NCBI RefSeq assembly: GCF_039543185.1
Contig: NZ_BAABJG010000055.1
Location: 483,864-547,863, forward strand
Length of the DNA stretch: 64,000 nucleotides
Direction of reading: 5' to 3'
DNA from: Paenibacillus_S vulneris
GTDB lineage: Bacteria; Bacillota; Bacilli; Paenibacillales; NBRC-103111
How positions within the stretch are numbered: the first letter of the stretch is position 1; every line of letters starts with the position of its first letter. The notes under the pieces are model-generated. The model was given only the letters and a program-made list of their open reading frames with translations, made no database searches and was not told where the DNA came from. A program made the position numbers and the translations under genes. This document shows positions 1 through 7,215 of the stretch, one piece after another.

Positions 1-358
1 CTATAGCTAAAACTTCTTCAATATCACAAATCTGGAGTATAAAGCTTTCAATCTCGCTCACGAGATAAGGAAATTCTCCCCTTCCTCTCATTAAATTAGC
101 CCTGTTCTGAATACTCCTTAGACTAATCCCAAATTTTCCTTCTTTCTCTGAATTAACAACTAGATCACTGAGTGTAACAGTAAAACACATTTCAATGTCA
201 ATAAATTCATCAGCAGTCTTTCTTTGGAATGGTACCTCAATTGGAACATAAACAAAATTCTTGGCCCAATCAATCTTCCCTTTTCCAAAATTAATAAACA
301 TCCATTTAGGCGATAGTCCTTCTTCATAATAATCATAGTAAACATCAATATTAGCCAT
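1..358 (-). CDS. Hypothetical protein, C-terminal end outside the window
   Basis: The ATG at 356-358 overlaps the TAA stop of the upstream repressor by one base (TAATG), so the two genes are probably translationally coupled. About 119 residues are visible, beginning MANIDVYYDYYEEG. The protein is rich in acidic and aromatic residues, has no membrane segment or signal peptide, and matches no family I recognise. Lying in the same operon as the immunity repressor, it could be expressed in the lysogen, for example for immunity or superinfection exclusion; that is inference from position only. Confidence 0.75.
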   Translation of the reverse strand, partial: MANIDVYYDYYEEGLSPKWMFINFGKGKIDWAKNFVYVPIEVPFQRKTADEFIDIEMCFTVTLSDLVVNSEKEGKFGISLRSIQNRANLMRGRGEFPYLVSEIESFILQICDIEEVLAI

Positions 359-1056
359 TAGACATCAAACACCACCATTTTAACCTGCCCTTGGATGAAA
401 ACATCTTGAATAGATAATATTCTTGGAGGAATATTCTTATTAGAAGCTTGTAGTATGACCTTATCGCCATCATAGTACACTCTCTTAAGTGTTGCCTCAT
501 CTCCATTAACAATAACAACACCAATTTTACCATTTTCAACAAAAGTTTGTTTCTTAACTAAAACCTTAAATCCTTCTCTAATTCCTTCATCAATCATTGA
601 ATCTCCTTTAACAATTAAGTAAAAATATTCACCATCCGAAATTTCCTTTTTTGAAGCGAATGTATAACCTACAATATTTTGTTCAGCCACGTAGTCATAT
701 CCTGCCTTTATGGTTCCATAGATAGGAATTTTAATTACAGAATCGTCATTCACTACTCTATTAGTAACTTTGGTCCCCAATGTTGGTATCAGGTCCATTG
801 TTAAATTGTCTCTTACTATAATATCCTGGCTATCCAAGTAACCTGCCTTAGTCATTATTTCATCATATTCTACTCCAAGAGCAATTGAAATTTTCTTCAG
901 TATTTCTGGCGATGGAACCCCACGCTTTCCATTCTCCATTTGAGAGAGATAAGAAAATGATACACCAGACTTGTCTTCCAGTTCTCTTATTGTTAGATTC
1001 TGGCGCTTTCTTAACATTTTAAGATAGCCACCAAACTCTATTGCATTTGTTTTCAT
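358..1056 (-). CDS. LexA/CI-type phage repressor (HTH plus S24 peptidase)
   Basis: A 232-residue repressor likely to maintain lysogeny and to be inactivated by RecA-stimulated self-cleavage. Residues about 7-65 form an HTH_3 (Cro/C1) domain containing SYLSQMENGKRGVPSPE. The C-terminal half is an S24 peptidase: candidate cleavage site Ala118-Gly119 (IKAGYD), nucleophile Ser153 in KGDSMID and general base Lys191 in EATLKRV. All three are intact, so DNA-damage induction is expected from family knowledge. It is divergent from the nuclease-HTH gene at 1193 and shares with it a 136-bp control region containing two CAATTG half-palindromes (1083-1094 and 1145-1156), consistent with autoregulation. 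SPbeta itself uses an unrelated master repressor, so this immunity module is probably a mosaic acquisition. Confidence 0.93.
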   Translation of the reverse strand: MKTNAIEFGGYLKMLRKRQNLTIRELEDKSGVSFSYLSQMENGKRGVPSPEILKKISIALGVEYDEIMTKAGYLDSQDIIVRDNLTMDLIPTLGTKVTNRVVNDDSVIKIPIYGTIKAGYDYVAEQNIVGYTFASKKEISDGEYFYLIVKGDSMIDEGIREGFKVLVKKQTFVENGKIGVVIVNGDEATLKRVYYDGDKVILQASNKNIPPRILSIQDVFIQGQVKMVVFDV

Positions 1057-1082
1057 ATGTGATCAACTCTCTTAAATTAGTG

Positions 1083-1156
1083 TTTGCAATTGTGATATCA
1101 TGTATGTTATATTATGGATATAGAGATTATCACAAACTTACTAACACAATTGTAAA
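1083..1156. promoter_or_regulatory. Divergent operator pair between repressor and nuclease-HTH gene
   Basis: TTTGCAATTGTG (1083-1094) and CACAATTGTAAA (1145-1156) are inverted copies of one 12-bp word with a single difference, on either side of the centre of the divergent promoter region. A plausible rightward promoter is TTGCAA (1084-1089) with an AT-rich -10 near 1107-1113; the leftward -10 is less clear. Related CAATTGC words recur at 2379-2429. The likely binder is the S24 repressor or the HTH of the 1193 gene. Confidence 0.5.
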
Positions 1157-1192
1157 CCAAAATGTTTGATTTGCCAATATAATATTTAGGGG

Positions 1193-1852
1193 ATGATAAT
1201 AATATTTCAATACGAGTTGGATCTTGAAAAATACTTATGTGATAATATCAATTTAGTTGAAGAGAATATGCTCTTTGTTTCAAATCAAGTTCGAATACAA
1301 TCTCGAAGATTAGATATTTTATCGTTAGACAATAATCAATATTTGTGTGGTATTGAATTAAAAAATAAGAAGCCTAATCAGGGAACAATCAAACAATGTG
1401 AATACTATATAAACAATTGCCTACCATTGAAAAGACTTTTATTAATTGCCCCTGACTACAGTGACAAGATTGCCAATCAACTGAAATTATTAAACAAAGT
1501 TGAATTAAAAATATACTACTATGAAAATAATAAGATTATAATTAAGGACTTTGTTTCTAATCCAACAAAAAAAATTAAAGTTAAAGTCGCCAAAGAGAAA
1601 ATTAAAGATAATCTTCAATTGAATCATTTCAGTAATTCGAGTGATTCACTAAAAAACTTTGCCAAGAGATTGAGATGTCTCAGAGAATCGAAAGGTATAA
1701 ATCAAAATGAGCTCTCTCATGTATTAGGCATCCCACGTCCATCAATAGCAAATTATGAAAGCGAAAAAAATAATAGATTACCCAGAAATGATAGATTAAT
1801 AGCAATTGCTAAGTATTTTGATGTTTCAATTTCTTATCTACTAGAAGGTTAG
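1193..1852 (+). CDS. PD-(D/E)XK (NucS-like) nuclease domain fused to C-terminal HTH
   Basis: 219 residues in two parts. Residues about 30-120 resemble the C-terminal nuclease domain of NucS/EndoMS: RRLDILSLD with Asp41, GIELKNKK with Glu55 and Lys57, then Gln68, giving the D-x13-ExK...Q arrangement of PD-(D/E)XK enzymes. Residues 155-215 are an XRE-type HTH (NQNELSHVLGIPRPSIANYE). The order nuclease then HTH is unusual. It may be a sequence-specific nuclease, or a regulator using an inactive nuclease fold for dimerisation. The ATG at 1193 directly follows an AGGGG motif with no spacer, so the true start is uncertain and might be a rare codon slightly downstream. Confidence 0.7.
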   Translation: MIIIFQYELDLEKYLCDNINLVEENMLFVSNQVRIQSRRLDILSLDNNQYLCGIELKNKKPNQGTIKQCEYYINNCLPLKRLLLIAPDYSDKIANQLKLLNKVELKIYYYENNKIIIKDFVSNPTKKIKVKVAKEKIKDNLQLNHFSNSSDSLKNFAKRLRCLRESKGINQNELSHVLGIPRPSIANYESEKNNRLPRNDRLIAIAKYFDVSISYLLEG

Positions 1853-1896
1853 TATCTAATACATTCATCTTAAAATACATAAGAGGAGCTGGGTCT

Positions 1897-2133
1897 ATGG
1901 ATCAACATGAGAATATTTATAAAGTCTATGGTGAAATTACAATACCATTTTATTTTGAAACTCTTAGTACAACAGAGAAAGAAGCGCTTGAAAAAGTAGG
2001 TATTATCCTCAATAAAAGATCAATAGAATTGATTGAGGCAACCGTACATACGCATGAAGGAAAAGAACATCTGTTAATTGCCAAAAAATGCTCTATTAAA
2101 CTTCATGAAGCTTTGGGAGAGAATGATATTTAA
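1897..2133 (+). CDS. Hypothetical protein, 78 aa
   Basis: Starts at ATG after a good ribosome binding site (AGAGGAGCTGGGTCT), 44 bp after the nuclease-HTH gene and probably in the same transcript. Begins MDQHENIYKVYGEITIPFYF. Mixed alpha/beta composition with no cysteines beyond one, no signal or membrane segment. Not recognised. Confidence 0.75.
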   Translation: MDQHENIYKVYGEITIPFYFETLSTTEKEALEKVGIILNKRSIELIEATVHTHEGKEHLLIAKKCSIKLHEALGENDI

Positions 2134-2172
2134 GAATAATAGACCTGCTGTATAATTGCAGCAGTTTTTATT

Positions 2173-2361
2173 TTATATTGTATCATTCTCATACCTACAA
2201 ACTTCTTTCCCTGAAGATATCTCAACTATTCGATATCCTTTTGTGGCAAAAGGTAAAAGCGCTTCAATGTTTTCACTACATAATTTAGTCATCTGCCAAA
2301 CCTCTAATTTAGTTTCTTTGTCATATGAAACTAATAATTCAATTCGATATTTCTTTTCCAT
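2173..2361 (-). CDS. Hypothetical protein, 62 aa
   Basis: A leftward gene convergent with the 1897 gene. I chose the ATG at 2359-2361 (MEKKYRIELLVSYDKETKLE) because AGGAGAG lies about 7 bases upstream; the longer reading begins inside the ribosome binding site. Two cysteines, no recognised domain. It starts 18 bases from the palindromic operator GCAATTGC at 2379-2386, so it is probably divergently co-regulated with the Cro-like gene at 2506. Confidence 0.65.
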   Translation of the reverse strand: MEKKYRIELLVSYDKETKLEVWQMTKLCSENIEALLPFATKGYRIVEISSGKEVCRYENDTI

Positions 2362-2378
2362 TGTTGTCTCTCCTAGTC

Positions 2379-2429
2379 GCAATTGCTAACACAAGTAATT
2401 GCAATATTATAATTGCGAAATTCGCAATT
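2379..2429. promoter_or_regulatory. CAATTG operator cluster
   Basis: Contains GCAATTGC (2379-2386, a perfect 8-bp palindrome), another AATTGCAAT word near 2397-2405, and a near-perfect palindrome AATTGCGAA-a-TTCGCAATT at 2411-2429 (9-bp arms around one central base). The words match those near 1083-1156, so one repressor probably controls both promoter regions. The last site lies just upstream of the promoter of the Cro-like gene. Confidence 0.6.
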
Positions 2430-2443
2430 GTCAAGCTGCTCTA

Positions 2444-2473
2444 TTGCCATATTTTAGTTATCCACTATATAAT
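2444..2473 (+). promoter_or_regulatory. Sigma-A-type promoter of the Cro-like gene
   Basis: TTGCCA at 2444-2449 and a consensus TATAAT at 2468-2473 separated by 18 bases. The start codon of the Cro-like gene is 33 bases downstream. The palindromic operator at 2411-2429 lies directly upstream. Confidence 0.6.
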
Positions 2474-2505
2474 AAGGGCAATATCTTTTGGGATAGGGGT
2501 AGCAA

Positions 2506-2754
2506 ATGCGGAAACGAAAGGTGATCAAAAGCAATCTTAAGGAATTATTGAATAAGCGCGGCATGGATAATAAAACACTACATAAGATCACCAAAGTTAG
2601 AGAGGCCACTATTGGGGAAATGGTAAACAACACAAATAAATCATTTGTTGTTGATAATTTAAATAGTATTATAAATGCTCTCAATATTGAAAATATTGAA
2701 GAATTACTTACAATAGTTGATGAAGAGGATATAAAAAAGGACACAGACCGTTAG
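2506..2754 (+). CDS. Small Cro/C1-type HTH regulator
   Basis: 82 residues, almost entirely one HTH domain: KELLNKRGMDNKTLHKITKV forms helices 1-2 and REATIGEMVNN the recognition region, followed by a helical tail and an acidic C-terminus. Start supported by GATAGGGGT upstream. By size and by its position opposite the S24 repressor in an operator-rich segment it is a candidate Cro-like antagonist. The gene ends within an intrinsic terminator. Confidence 0.8.
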   Translation: MRKRKVIKSNLKELLNKRGMDNKTLHKITKVREATIGEMVNNTNKSFVVDNLNSIINALNIENIEELLTIVDEEDIKKDTDR

Positions 2755-2770
2755 GCTCATGTGTCTTTTT
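2733..2770 (+). terminator. Intrinsic terminator after the Cro-like gene
   Basis: GACACA...TGTGTC stem flanked by an A run on the left and TTTTT on the right; the TAG stop lies in the loop. The A/T symmetry means it may also act on leftward transcripts. Confidence 0.75.
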
Positions 2771-2805
2771 GCTTTCCTTTAAAATGCGGATTTCATCGGA
2801 TTCCA

Positions 2806-3351
2806 TCATCTAACAAAACCTATGAATTCATTGCCGCGATCACTAAACTCTCTTACCATAGAGCAAACCAATCCAAAGGACATCCCTGAATGGTTCTGTC
2901 CTTCAATTGTCTTTTTTGCCTCATCAAGACTGCCTCCATCATTCAAAATCTTTACGATGTCTAAGCAGCACCCCAACTCCATTCCATGGTATAAATCATT
3001 AAGTCTAATTGGAACAATTCGATCCCAAAGTTCCCATTTATCTTCAGTTAAAACTTCCCTACCTTTAATCTTCCACTCTTCACTTAGAGATGGAATATTC
3101 TCAATAAATTCTCTTTCTCTGCGTTCGTGGTCTTCTCTCCACTTTCTCTGAGACTCATCGAATTCGCTCTTTGTCTTCCCTGTAATGGCTTCATATGCCC
3201 CATCCATTGTAACTGTGTCGGAATATAACATAACCCCATTAAACTCTCCGCAAACCAGAATGCCTGATTCTCTATACTCTAATAACTTGCGAACAGCACT
3301 TCCGATTGTGCTACCTGCCGTGAAATCAATCTTTAGATATTGTTTGTTCAT
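2806..3351 (-). CDS. Conserved phage hypothetical protein, 181 aa
   Basis: Good ribosome binding site (GGAGATAAAAAATATAC) before ATG. The N-terminal part, MNKQYLKIDFTAGSTIGSAV, and the segment around VCGEFNGVMLYSDT recall a family seen in Bacillus and Listeria phage early regions, but I know of no assigned function. Residues about 78-110 are strongly charged and helical. First gene of the long leftward block reading away from the terminator at 2733-2770, and last to be transcribed in it. Confidence 0.75.
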   Translation of the reverse strand: MNKQYLKIDFTAGSTIGSAVRKLLEYRESGILVCGEFNGVMLYSDTVTMDGAYEAITGKTKSEFDESQRKWREDHERREREFIENIPSLSEEWKIKGREVLTEDKWELWDRIVPIRLNDLYHGMELGCCLDIVKILNDGGSLDEAKKTIEGQNHSGMSFGLVCSMVREFSDRGNEFIGFVR

Positions 3352-3370
3352 GTATATTTTTTATCTCCTT

Positions 3371-3388
3371 ATGAAGTACGAATTTTAT
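3371..3388. repeat. 18-bp intergenic palindrome family (one copy; all copies listed)
   Basis: Consensus ATRAAA-N6-TTTYAT, always with a 6-base spacer of variable sequence. Exact copies start at 4560, 7857, 8194, 8457, 9604, 9845, 10052, 10197, 10405, 15513, 15881, 16675, 16905, 17168, 24745, 26952, 27277, 27953 and 57275. One-mismatch copies start at 3371, 3686, 8668, 11381, 17916, 19080, 25509 and 26233; weaker copies at 24989 and 25783. Almost all sit between a leftward gene's stop codon and the next gene's ribosome binding site, and many supply the stop codon themselves (TAA in ATAAAA or TGA in ATGAAA). The invariant spacing and variable spacer suggest a dimeric DNA-binding protein rather than an RNA hairpin. 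Confidence 0.8.
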
Positions 3389-3666
3389 TTACTTTTTTGT
3401 ACTAACTCAGTTACGAAATCCATTCGGCTTTTTGCTGCGTTAAATTGTTGTTCCGCTTCTTTTATCATATGATTCAGTACCTGCTCTTTTCCCCATTCAA
3501 TTTTGTCTGGAGTAACGTATATTTCTCCGTCATTAAATAGAACTCTATTTACCCATTCCATGCTGTCTTCATAATTCAAGATTCGCTTTATTTTTAACTT
3601 AGGCTTTTTCCTGTTCTCTCTGATATGGTAGACCTTTTCGTAAGTTTTAACTTCTCGACCAAACAT
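3385..3666 (-). CDS. Hypothetical protein, 93 aa
   Basis: Begins MFGREVKTYEKVYHIRENRK after GGGGGTGG. Basic N-terminal half (net positive, rich in Lys/Arg), helical C-terminal half (VLNHMIKEAEQQFNAAKSR). Possibly nucleic-acid binding on charge alone; family not recognised. Its stop lies inside a copy of the 18-bp palindrome. Confidence 0.7.
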   Translation of the reverse strand: MFGREVKTYEKVYHIRENRKKPKLKIKRILNYEDSMEWVNRVLFNDGEIYVTPDKIEWGKEQVLNHMIKEAEQQFNAAKSRMDFVTELVQKSK

Positions 3667-3739
3667 TTGACCACCCCCATTTCCAATGAAAGACGAGTTT
3701 TAATGGATATTGAAACCTAAGTCATTTTACTTATTTTAT

Positions 3740-4519
3740 TTATTGAAATCTGTCTTTGTTATTCATCACTCGTTCTTTAATCTCATTATAATTAAAATCT
3801 AAGTTCAGCATTCCAGCAATAGCACGTTCTACCTTTACGACTTTCTTTAAGTCTTCAGTACTAAATGCATCACGCAACAATTCATTCTTTTCTATTTCAT
3901 AAATTTCCTTTAAACGTTTTGCGTCTGTATCCCAAAGAACTTTATATACTAGATTAGTGAAATTTGCATATTTGAATTTGTCATCCATATCAGACAAAGC
4001 AACATAAAATTCTTGAATTGCATCGGTCAACAATTTTCTTTCCCTTTTAGAAATCTCACGCTCAATAGCCCAACGTTTCACTTCATCAGGAGCAAATTCT
4101 TCAACATTCAACAGATAATTGCGGATAGACTTCGCAACCTCAGACTCTGTAAGCAGCATTCCAATTCTAAGTAGTCCGCGTCTTGTGAGGAGCGTTAGGG
4201 AATTCATACCTTTAAACGCTAGTTCATCCTGAACCATCGTCTTAAAATCGCTTAAAGACCTGCCTTTAAGAACTCTCATTTCTCCGTATTCGTTAAATTC
4301 ATCTCTATGTCTTTTAATTATTGTTCTAAGTGTTTCAATTGGAACCTCATAATAATTTGCAGCCATCTCAATTGTAACTTCCACTGAATTAGGAAGAGTA
4401 GAAACAGTCTTCACTTTATCCATAACTGTATCTTTAAACACATATTCATCACGCATTGTTTTGCTTTCGATTAAAATTAACTCATTACCACTGAACTCCA
4501 TTGAAATTTGTTTTGACAT
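3740..4519 (-). CDS. Antirepressor-like phage regulator
   Basis: 259 residues. The segment VTIEMAANYYEVPIETLRTI (about residues 48-67) looks like a winged/HTH DNA-binding start in which a helix must choose a target, and TLLTRRGLLRIGMLLTESEV (about 108-127) followed by AKSIRNYLLNVEE is typical of phage and plasmid antirepressor/regulatory proteins of Bacillus. The C-terminal half is helical and charged. A leftward RBS AGGGAGATAT precedes the ATG. It may antagonise the S24 repressor or regulate early genes; the exact partner cannot be read from sequence. Confidence 0.6.
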   Translation of the reverse strand: MSKQISMEFSGNELILIESKTMRDEYVFKDTVMDKVKTVSTLPNSVEVTIEMAANYYEVPIETLRTIIKRHRDEFNEYGEMRVLKGRSLSDFKTMVQDELAFKGMNSLTLLTRRGLLRIGMLLTESEVAKSIRNYLLNVEEFAPDEVKRWAIEREISKRERKLLTDAIQEFYVALSDMDDKFKYANFTNLVYKVLWDTDAKRLKEIYEIEKNELLRDAFSTEDLKKVVKVERAIAGMLNLDFNYNEIKERVMNNKDRFQ

Positions 4520-4669
4520 ACATTACATATCTCCCTATTTTTTTATTTTTTAATTCTAAATGAAACACAAATTTTATCCTATATCATATTTTAGGCATCT
4601 ATATCCAAATGAACGAAAATTAACTATTTAATAAACATATTTAAGGTCTTATGTATTTCAGAATTCAAT

Positions 4670-4810
4670 TCAATTGGTGATCATCCCCAAATCAACCAAC
4701 CAACGAAAACTCCGCTTCCGAAAATACTGCAAAATATCACTAAGACCCGAACAAATGCTTCTGCCGCAATTCAAATCCACCCATGTCCATTCCTCCCCAT
4801 GTTTTTCCAT
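4670..4810 (-). CDS. Small hypothetical protein, 46 aa
   Basis: Begins MEKHGEEWTWVDLNCG and ends LGMITN. The ATG lies two bases after the stop of the upstream gene (TGA-AT-ATG), so translation is probably coupled; no strong ribosome binding site of its own apart from AAGGA about 13 bases upstream. Three tryptophans and two cysteines in 46 residues. Less certain than its neighbours. Confidence 0.4.
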   Translation of the reverse strand: MEKHGEEWTWVDLNCGRSICSGLSDILQYFRKRSFRWLVDLGMITN

Positions 4811-4812
4811 AT

Positions 4813-5004
4813 TCAGTCGGTGTTCCTTGAATTATGCGATTCGATCAGTAAATTAATTTTTTCAATCAGTTCATTTTGCTTGTTTATTACCGTATTTATG
4901 GCTTCCGCAAGAATCCTGATATCACTTCTTGAATCGTGAAAAATCCCACTTCCATCTGAAGGTCGTACCGTAATATTTGTTGGCGAAATTCTTTTAATTT
5001 GCAT
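4813..5004 (-). CDS. Hypothetical protein, 63 aa
   Basis: I prefer the ATG giving MQIKRISPTNITVRPSDGSG because GGAGGG lies 9 bases upstream; an ATG nine bases earlier is possible. The C-terminal half is an amphipathic helix (ILAEAINTVINKQNELIEKI), suggesting oligomerisation. First member of a cassette-like run of genes (4.8-6.9 kb) with slightly higher GC and its own family of junction sequences. Confidence 0.6.
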   Translation of the reverse strand: MQIKRISPTNITVRPSDGSGIFHDSRSDIRILAEAINTVINKQNELIEKINLLIESHNSRNTD

Positions 5005-5025
5005 CTCTCTCATGTCCCTCCATAT

Positions 5026-5424
5026 TCAAATCTGTCCGTAAATTTCTCTTTCCATTTCGATGGTGTCCTTTAATGCAAACGTCTCCCAATCTTCGGCAAA
5101 TTCCTTATCACGTTCGCCACTTATCGCTCTGACAATATCAAATCCATACCACGCTGTTAGTGGTTCATACTTTTTTGTTATTTCGCAAGTATATCCGCAT
5201 TCTGAGCACCACACCCAGTACTCGTTACTCGCATACTCATAATCAGTGGAATCTATAACAAGCCCACGTTTTTTGCACTCTGGGCACTTGATAGCCGTCC
5301 TATACCTTTGAGCTATCACTTCAAACAGCTTAATTCTTCGTACGGCAACCGAATAACTAATTCCGCATTGTTCGGCATACTCTACTGCCCGAATATGCTG
5401 CCTTTTTCTCCTCGCTGCTCCCAC
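5026..5424 (-). CDS. Zinc-ribbon protein, 132 aa
   Basis: GTG start at 5422-5424 chosen because GGGAGG lies 8 bases upstream; longer readings overlap the upstream gene. Begins with a basic stretch GAARRKRQHIRAVEYAEQCG that continues into a possible helix-turn-helix (CGISYSVAVRRIKLFEVI), then a four-cysteine zinc ribbon (CPECKKRG...WCSECGYTC), then an acidic helical tail. A small DNA- or RNA-binding protein is likely; target unknown. Confidence 0.65.
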   Translation of the reverse strand: MGAARRKRQHIRAVEYAEQCGISYSVAVRRIKLFEVIAQRYRTAIKCPECKKRGLVIDSTDYEYASNEYWVWCSECGYTCEITKKYEPLTAWYGFDIVRAISGERDKEFAEDWETFALKDTIEMEREIYGQI

Positions 5425-5458
5425 TGGCGAAACCTCCCACGTATTTGAATATTCAAAT

Positions 5459-5722
5459 TCAGTCTGTAAACAATTTCTCAATATATGGCTTTTGAAGTGG
5501 ATGCTTATGCCCTTCGATATACACCTCAACGTGATAACCAGATTTGGTTATTCGAATCACCCTGCCAGATCGCATTAGTTTTGTTCCATGGAAGTATCCG
5601 ACAATATCGTCGATAGAAACTTTGTTTCCTTCCCTGTCCTTGACTGACTTCACTTCGATCAATGTCGTGCACCCCCAAGTTCCTCGATATTCATAATGTT
5701 CATAGCCCTTCTGCCATTCCAC
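5459..5722 (-). CDS. Hypothetical protein, 87 aa
   Basis: GTG start after GGAGGAATTGC; the first 23 bases overlap the end of the upstream gene, indicating coupled translation. Begins MEWQKGYEHYEYRGTWGC. The central part (GNKVSIDDIVGYFHGTKLMR) has the look of a small beta-barrel, as in SH3-like or KOW-like folds, but this is only an impression. Confidence 0.65.
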   Translation of the reverse strand: MEWQKGYEHYEYRGTWGCTTLIEVKSVKDREGNKVSIDDIVGYFHGTKLMRSGRVIRITKSGYHVEVYIEGHKHPLQKPYIEKLFTD

Positions 5723-5915
5723 GCAATTCCTCCATGCTGATATTGGCGTGTTTTTCTTTATTATTTTCTGGCTCTTTAAGTTCGAGTGCTTCCATCACAT
5801 AGAGAGTTGATGAATGTTGGATTGGAATAGTCTTTCCGGCTTTTTCGAACTTCTCGACCAATTCCTTTTTGTGCTGTTTCATCGTTTTCCATAACCACTC
5901 ATATTTGTTCACCAT
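5700..5915 (-). CDS. Hypothetical protein, 71 aa
   Basis: ATG at 5913-5915 (MVNKYEWLWKTMKQHKKELV) follows GGGAGGG; a start 12 bases upstream would lie within that site. Predominantly helical and charged. Overlaps the next gene by 23 bases. No family recognised. Confidence 0.65.
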   Translation of the reverse strand: MVNKYEWLWKTMKQHKKELVEKFEKAGKTIPIQHSSTLYVMEALELKEPENNKEKHANISMEELRGMAEGL

Positions 5916-5947
5916 TAACCCTCCCATGTATTTCGATATTCATCGAA

Positions 5948-6154
5948 TTACTTAACGTTCAATTCACTAAGAATGCCTTTGGCAACAGATATTAGTTGCT
6001 GCTCGTATTCGCCTAAGACTCTCTCCTTAAGTTGATCTTTCAAATGCCATATTTCTCTTTTAAGTTCCGCGTTTTTATTCAGTTGCTCTAGGAGTAATCT
6101 CTGTAATCGATCATTTTCTGCCAGAGCCTTTTTTAGCTCGCTCTCGTATTCCAT
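5948..6154 (-). CDS. Small coiled-coil protein, 68 aa
   Basis: ATG after CTAGGAGGCTGT. Residues 1-50 form a nearly uninterrupted heptad pattern with leucines (ELKKALAENDRLQRLLLEQL). Probably oligomeric. No function recognised. Confidence 0.7.
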   Translation of the reverse strand: MEYESELKKALAENDRLQRLLLEQLNKNAELKREIWHLKDQLKERVLGEYEQQLISVAKGILSELNVK

Positions 6155-6178
6155 ACAGCCTCCTAGTACGCTTGATAT

Positions 6179-6376
6179 TCAATATGTTGTGTGACGGCGT
6201 TTTTCGTTTTGTTTACGATCAAAAATTATTTGTTTGTAGTACTCTTCAAAGGCTTCATTTTCTTGCTGTTCCATATCGGCTTCATGATCAACTCCATAGC
6301 CAGCAATACAACCTGCCCTAAAAAAATTATTTAACAGTTTTTTCAATTCATCTTGTTTGATGTATGGCAATTCCAT
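6179..6376 (-). CDS. Hypothetical protein, 65 aa
   Basis: ATG at 6374-6376 preceded by AAGGCGTG; the GTG immediately before it could also serve. Begins MELPYIKQDELKKLLNNFFR; one cysteine, acidic centre, basic C-terminus (RKQNEKRRHTTY). Not recognised. Confidence 0.6.
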   Translation of the reverse strand: MELPYIKQDELKKLLNNFFRAGCIAGYGVDHEADMEQQENEAFEEYYKQIIFDRKQNEKRRHTTY

Positions 6377-6398
6377 CACGCCTTACGAACAAATTTAT

Positions 6399-6608
6399 TC
6401 ATTCTATCACTTCAACATCCGCAAGCTGTATGATCCACTCGTCAAAAATTAGAGGTTGCAAACCATTTTCGACACATGAGGCTATATATGCTTCGTAGAG
6501 TTCATCTTCCTTTAATTCAGATAAACAGACTTCGCATACATCGTCACCATCCTCATACTGATGGAACGAGTGTCCACAGCGTTCGCATAAAACTGATGTC
6601 CCGGCCAT
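6399..6608 (-). CDS. Small zinc-ribbon protein, 69 aa
   Basis: ATG at 6606-6608 chosen because AAGGGG lies just upstream. Begins MAGTSVLCERCGHSFHQYE and continues DVCEVCLSEL: two CxxC pairs about 16 residues apart form a rubredoxin-like zinc ribbon. The rest is acidic and helical. Small zinc-ribbon proteins are common in phage early regions; no partner is evident. Confidence 0.7.
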   Translation of the reverse strand: MAGTSVLCERCGHSFHQYEDGDDVCEVCLSELKEDELYEAYIASCVENGLQPLIFDEWIIQLADVEVIE

Positions 6609-6638
6609 CTGGTTCCCCTTCCTGACGGACAAGTTTAT

Positions 6639-6815
6639 TCATTTTGTCACTTCGATAATAGCTTCATAGAGATCATGAAGACTCCTTACATCACCAGTAG
6701 CCAACTTATTTGATAAATCATCTCGAAACTTTCTAATTACCTGAATATCTCTAGAACCCGATACATTGCTCAATAACATCCCAAACTCAGTATGAACCTT
6801 TTGATTTTTGTCCAT
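6639..6815 (-). CDS. Hypothetical protein, 58 aa
   Basis: Begins MDKNQKVHTEFGMLLSNVSG and ends YEAIIEVTK. Preceded by TAGGGAGCG at 14-20 bases from the ATG. Helical, no cysteine, not recognised. Flanked by junction sequences with the AATGAATA word shared by neighbouring genes. Confidence 0.55.
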   Translation of the reverse strand: MDKNQKVHTEFGMLLSNVSGSRDIQVIRKFRDDLSNKLATGDVRSLHDLYEAIIEVTK

Positions 6816-6866
6816 TTCTCATGCACGCTCCCTATTCATTTTGTTGTATAGCAGCCTATCTGAGGC

Positions 6867-7163
6867 TTATGTTGATTTGCTATCAAGCAAATCCAAAACT
6901 GATTTCGCTTCGTTATACATCCGTTTAGAGTAAGTTTCAGGATCTCCCCACCCATATGCCTTTATGATCTGTTCGAGAGCCCCTTTTAAATGTTTATTCT
7001 CTTCAATAAGTTTTTCTTCTCTATCTAAGGCGTTTCCTAGCCATGTATAAGCATTTATTGCTAAAAAAATATCAGCATTTGTATAATTACCAAAGCCTTT
7101 AAATATTGGTGAAGCATTTTCTAGGGTTTTTCTTATTTCTTGACGTTCTTGTTCTGAAGTCAT
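6867..7163 (-). CDS. Hypothetical protein, 98 aa
   Basis: ATG after AGGAGGAATATTTGA. Begins MTSEQERQEIRKTLENASPI; the centre (LDREEKLIEENKHLKGALEQ) is a short coiled coil. Likely cytoplasmic. No family recognised. Confidence 0.7.
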   Translation of the reverse strand: MTSEQERQEIRKTLENASPIFKGFGNYTNADIFLAINAYTWLGNALDREEKLIEENKHLKGALEQIIKAYGWGDPETYSKRMYNEAKSVLDLLDSKST

Positions 7164-7215
7164 TCAAATATTCCTCCTTACATATTTTTTATTCTAACAT
7201 TGCTTATCTTTTTCA

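Noticed and set aside
160..348. Leftward open frame of 62 codons within the first 360 bases
   Set aside because: It is out of frame with the coupled gene starting at 358, whose codons and overlap with the repressor stop are much more convincing.
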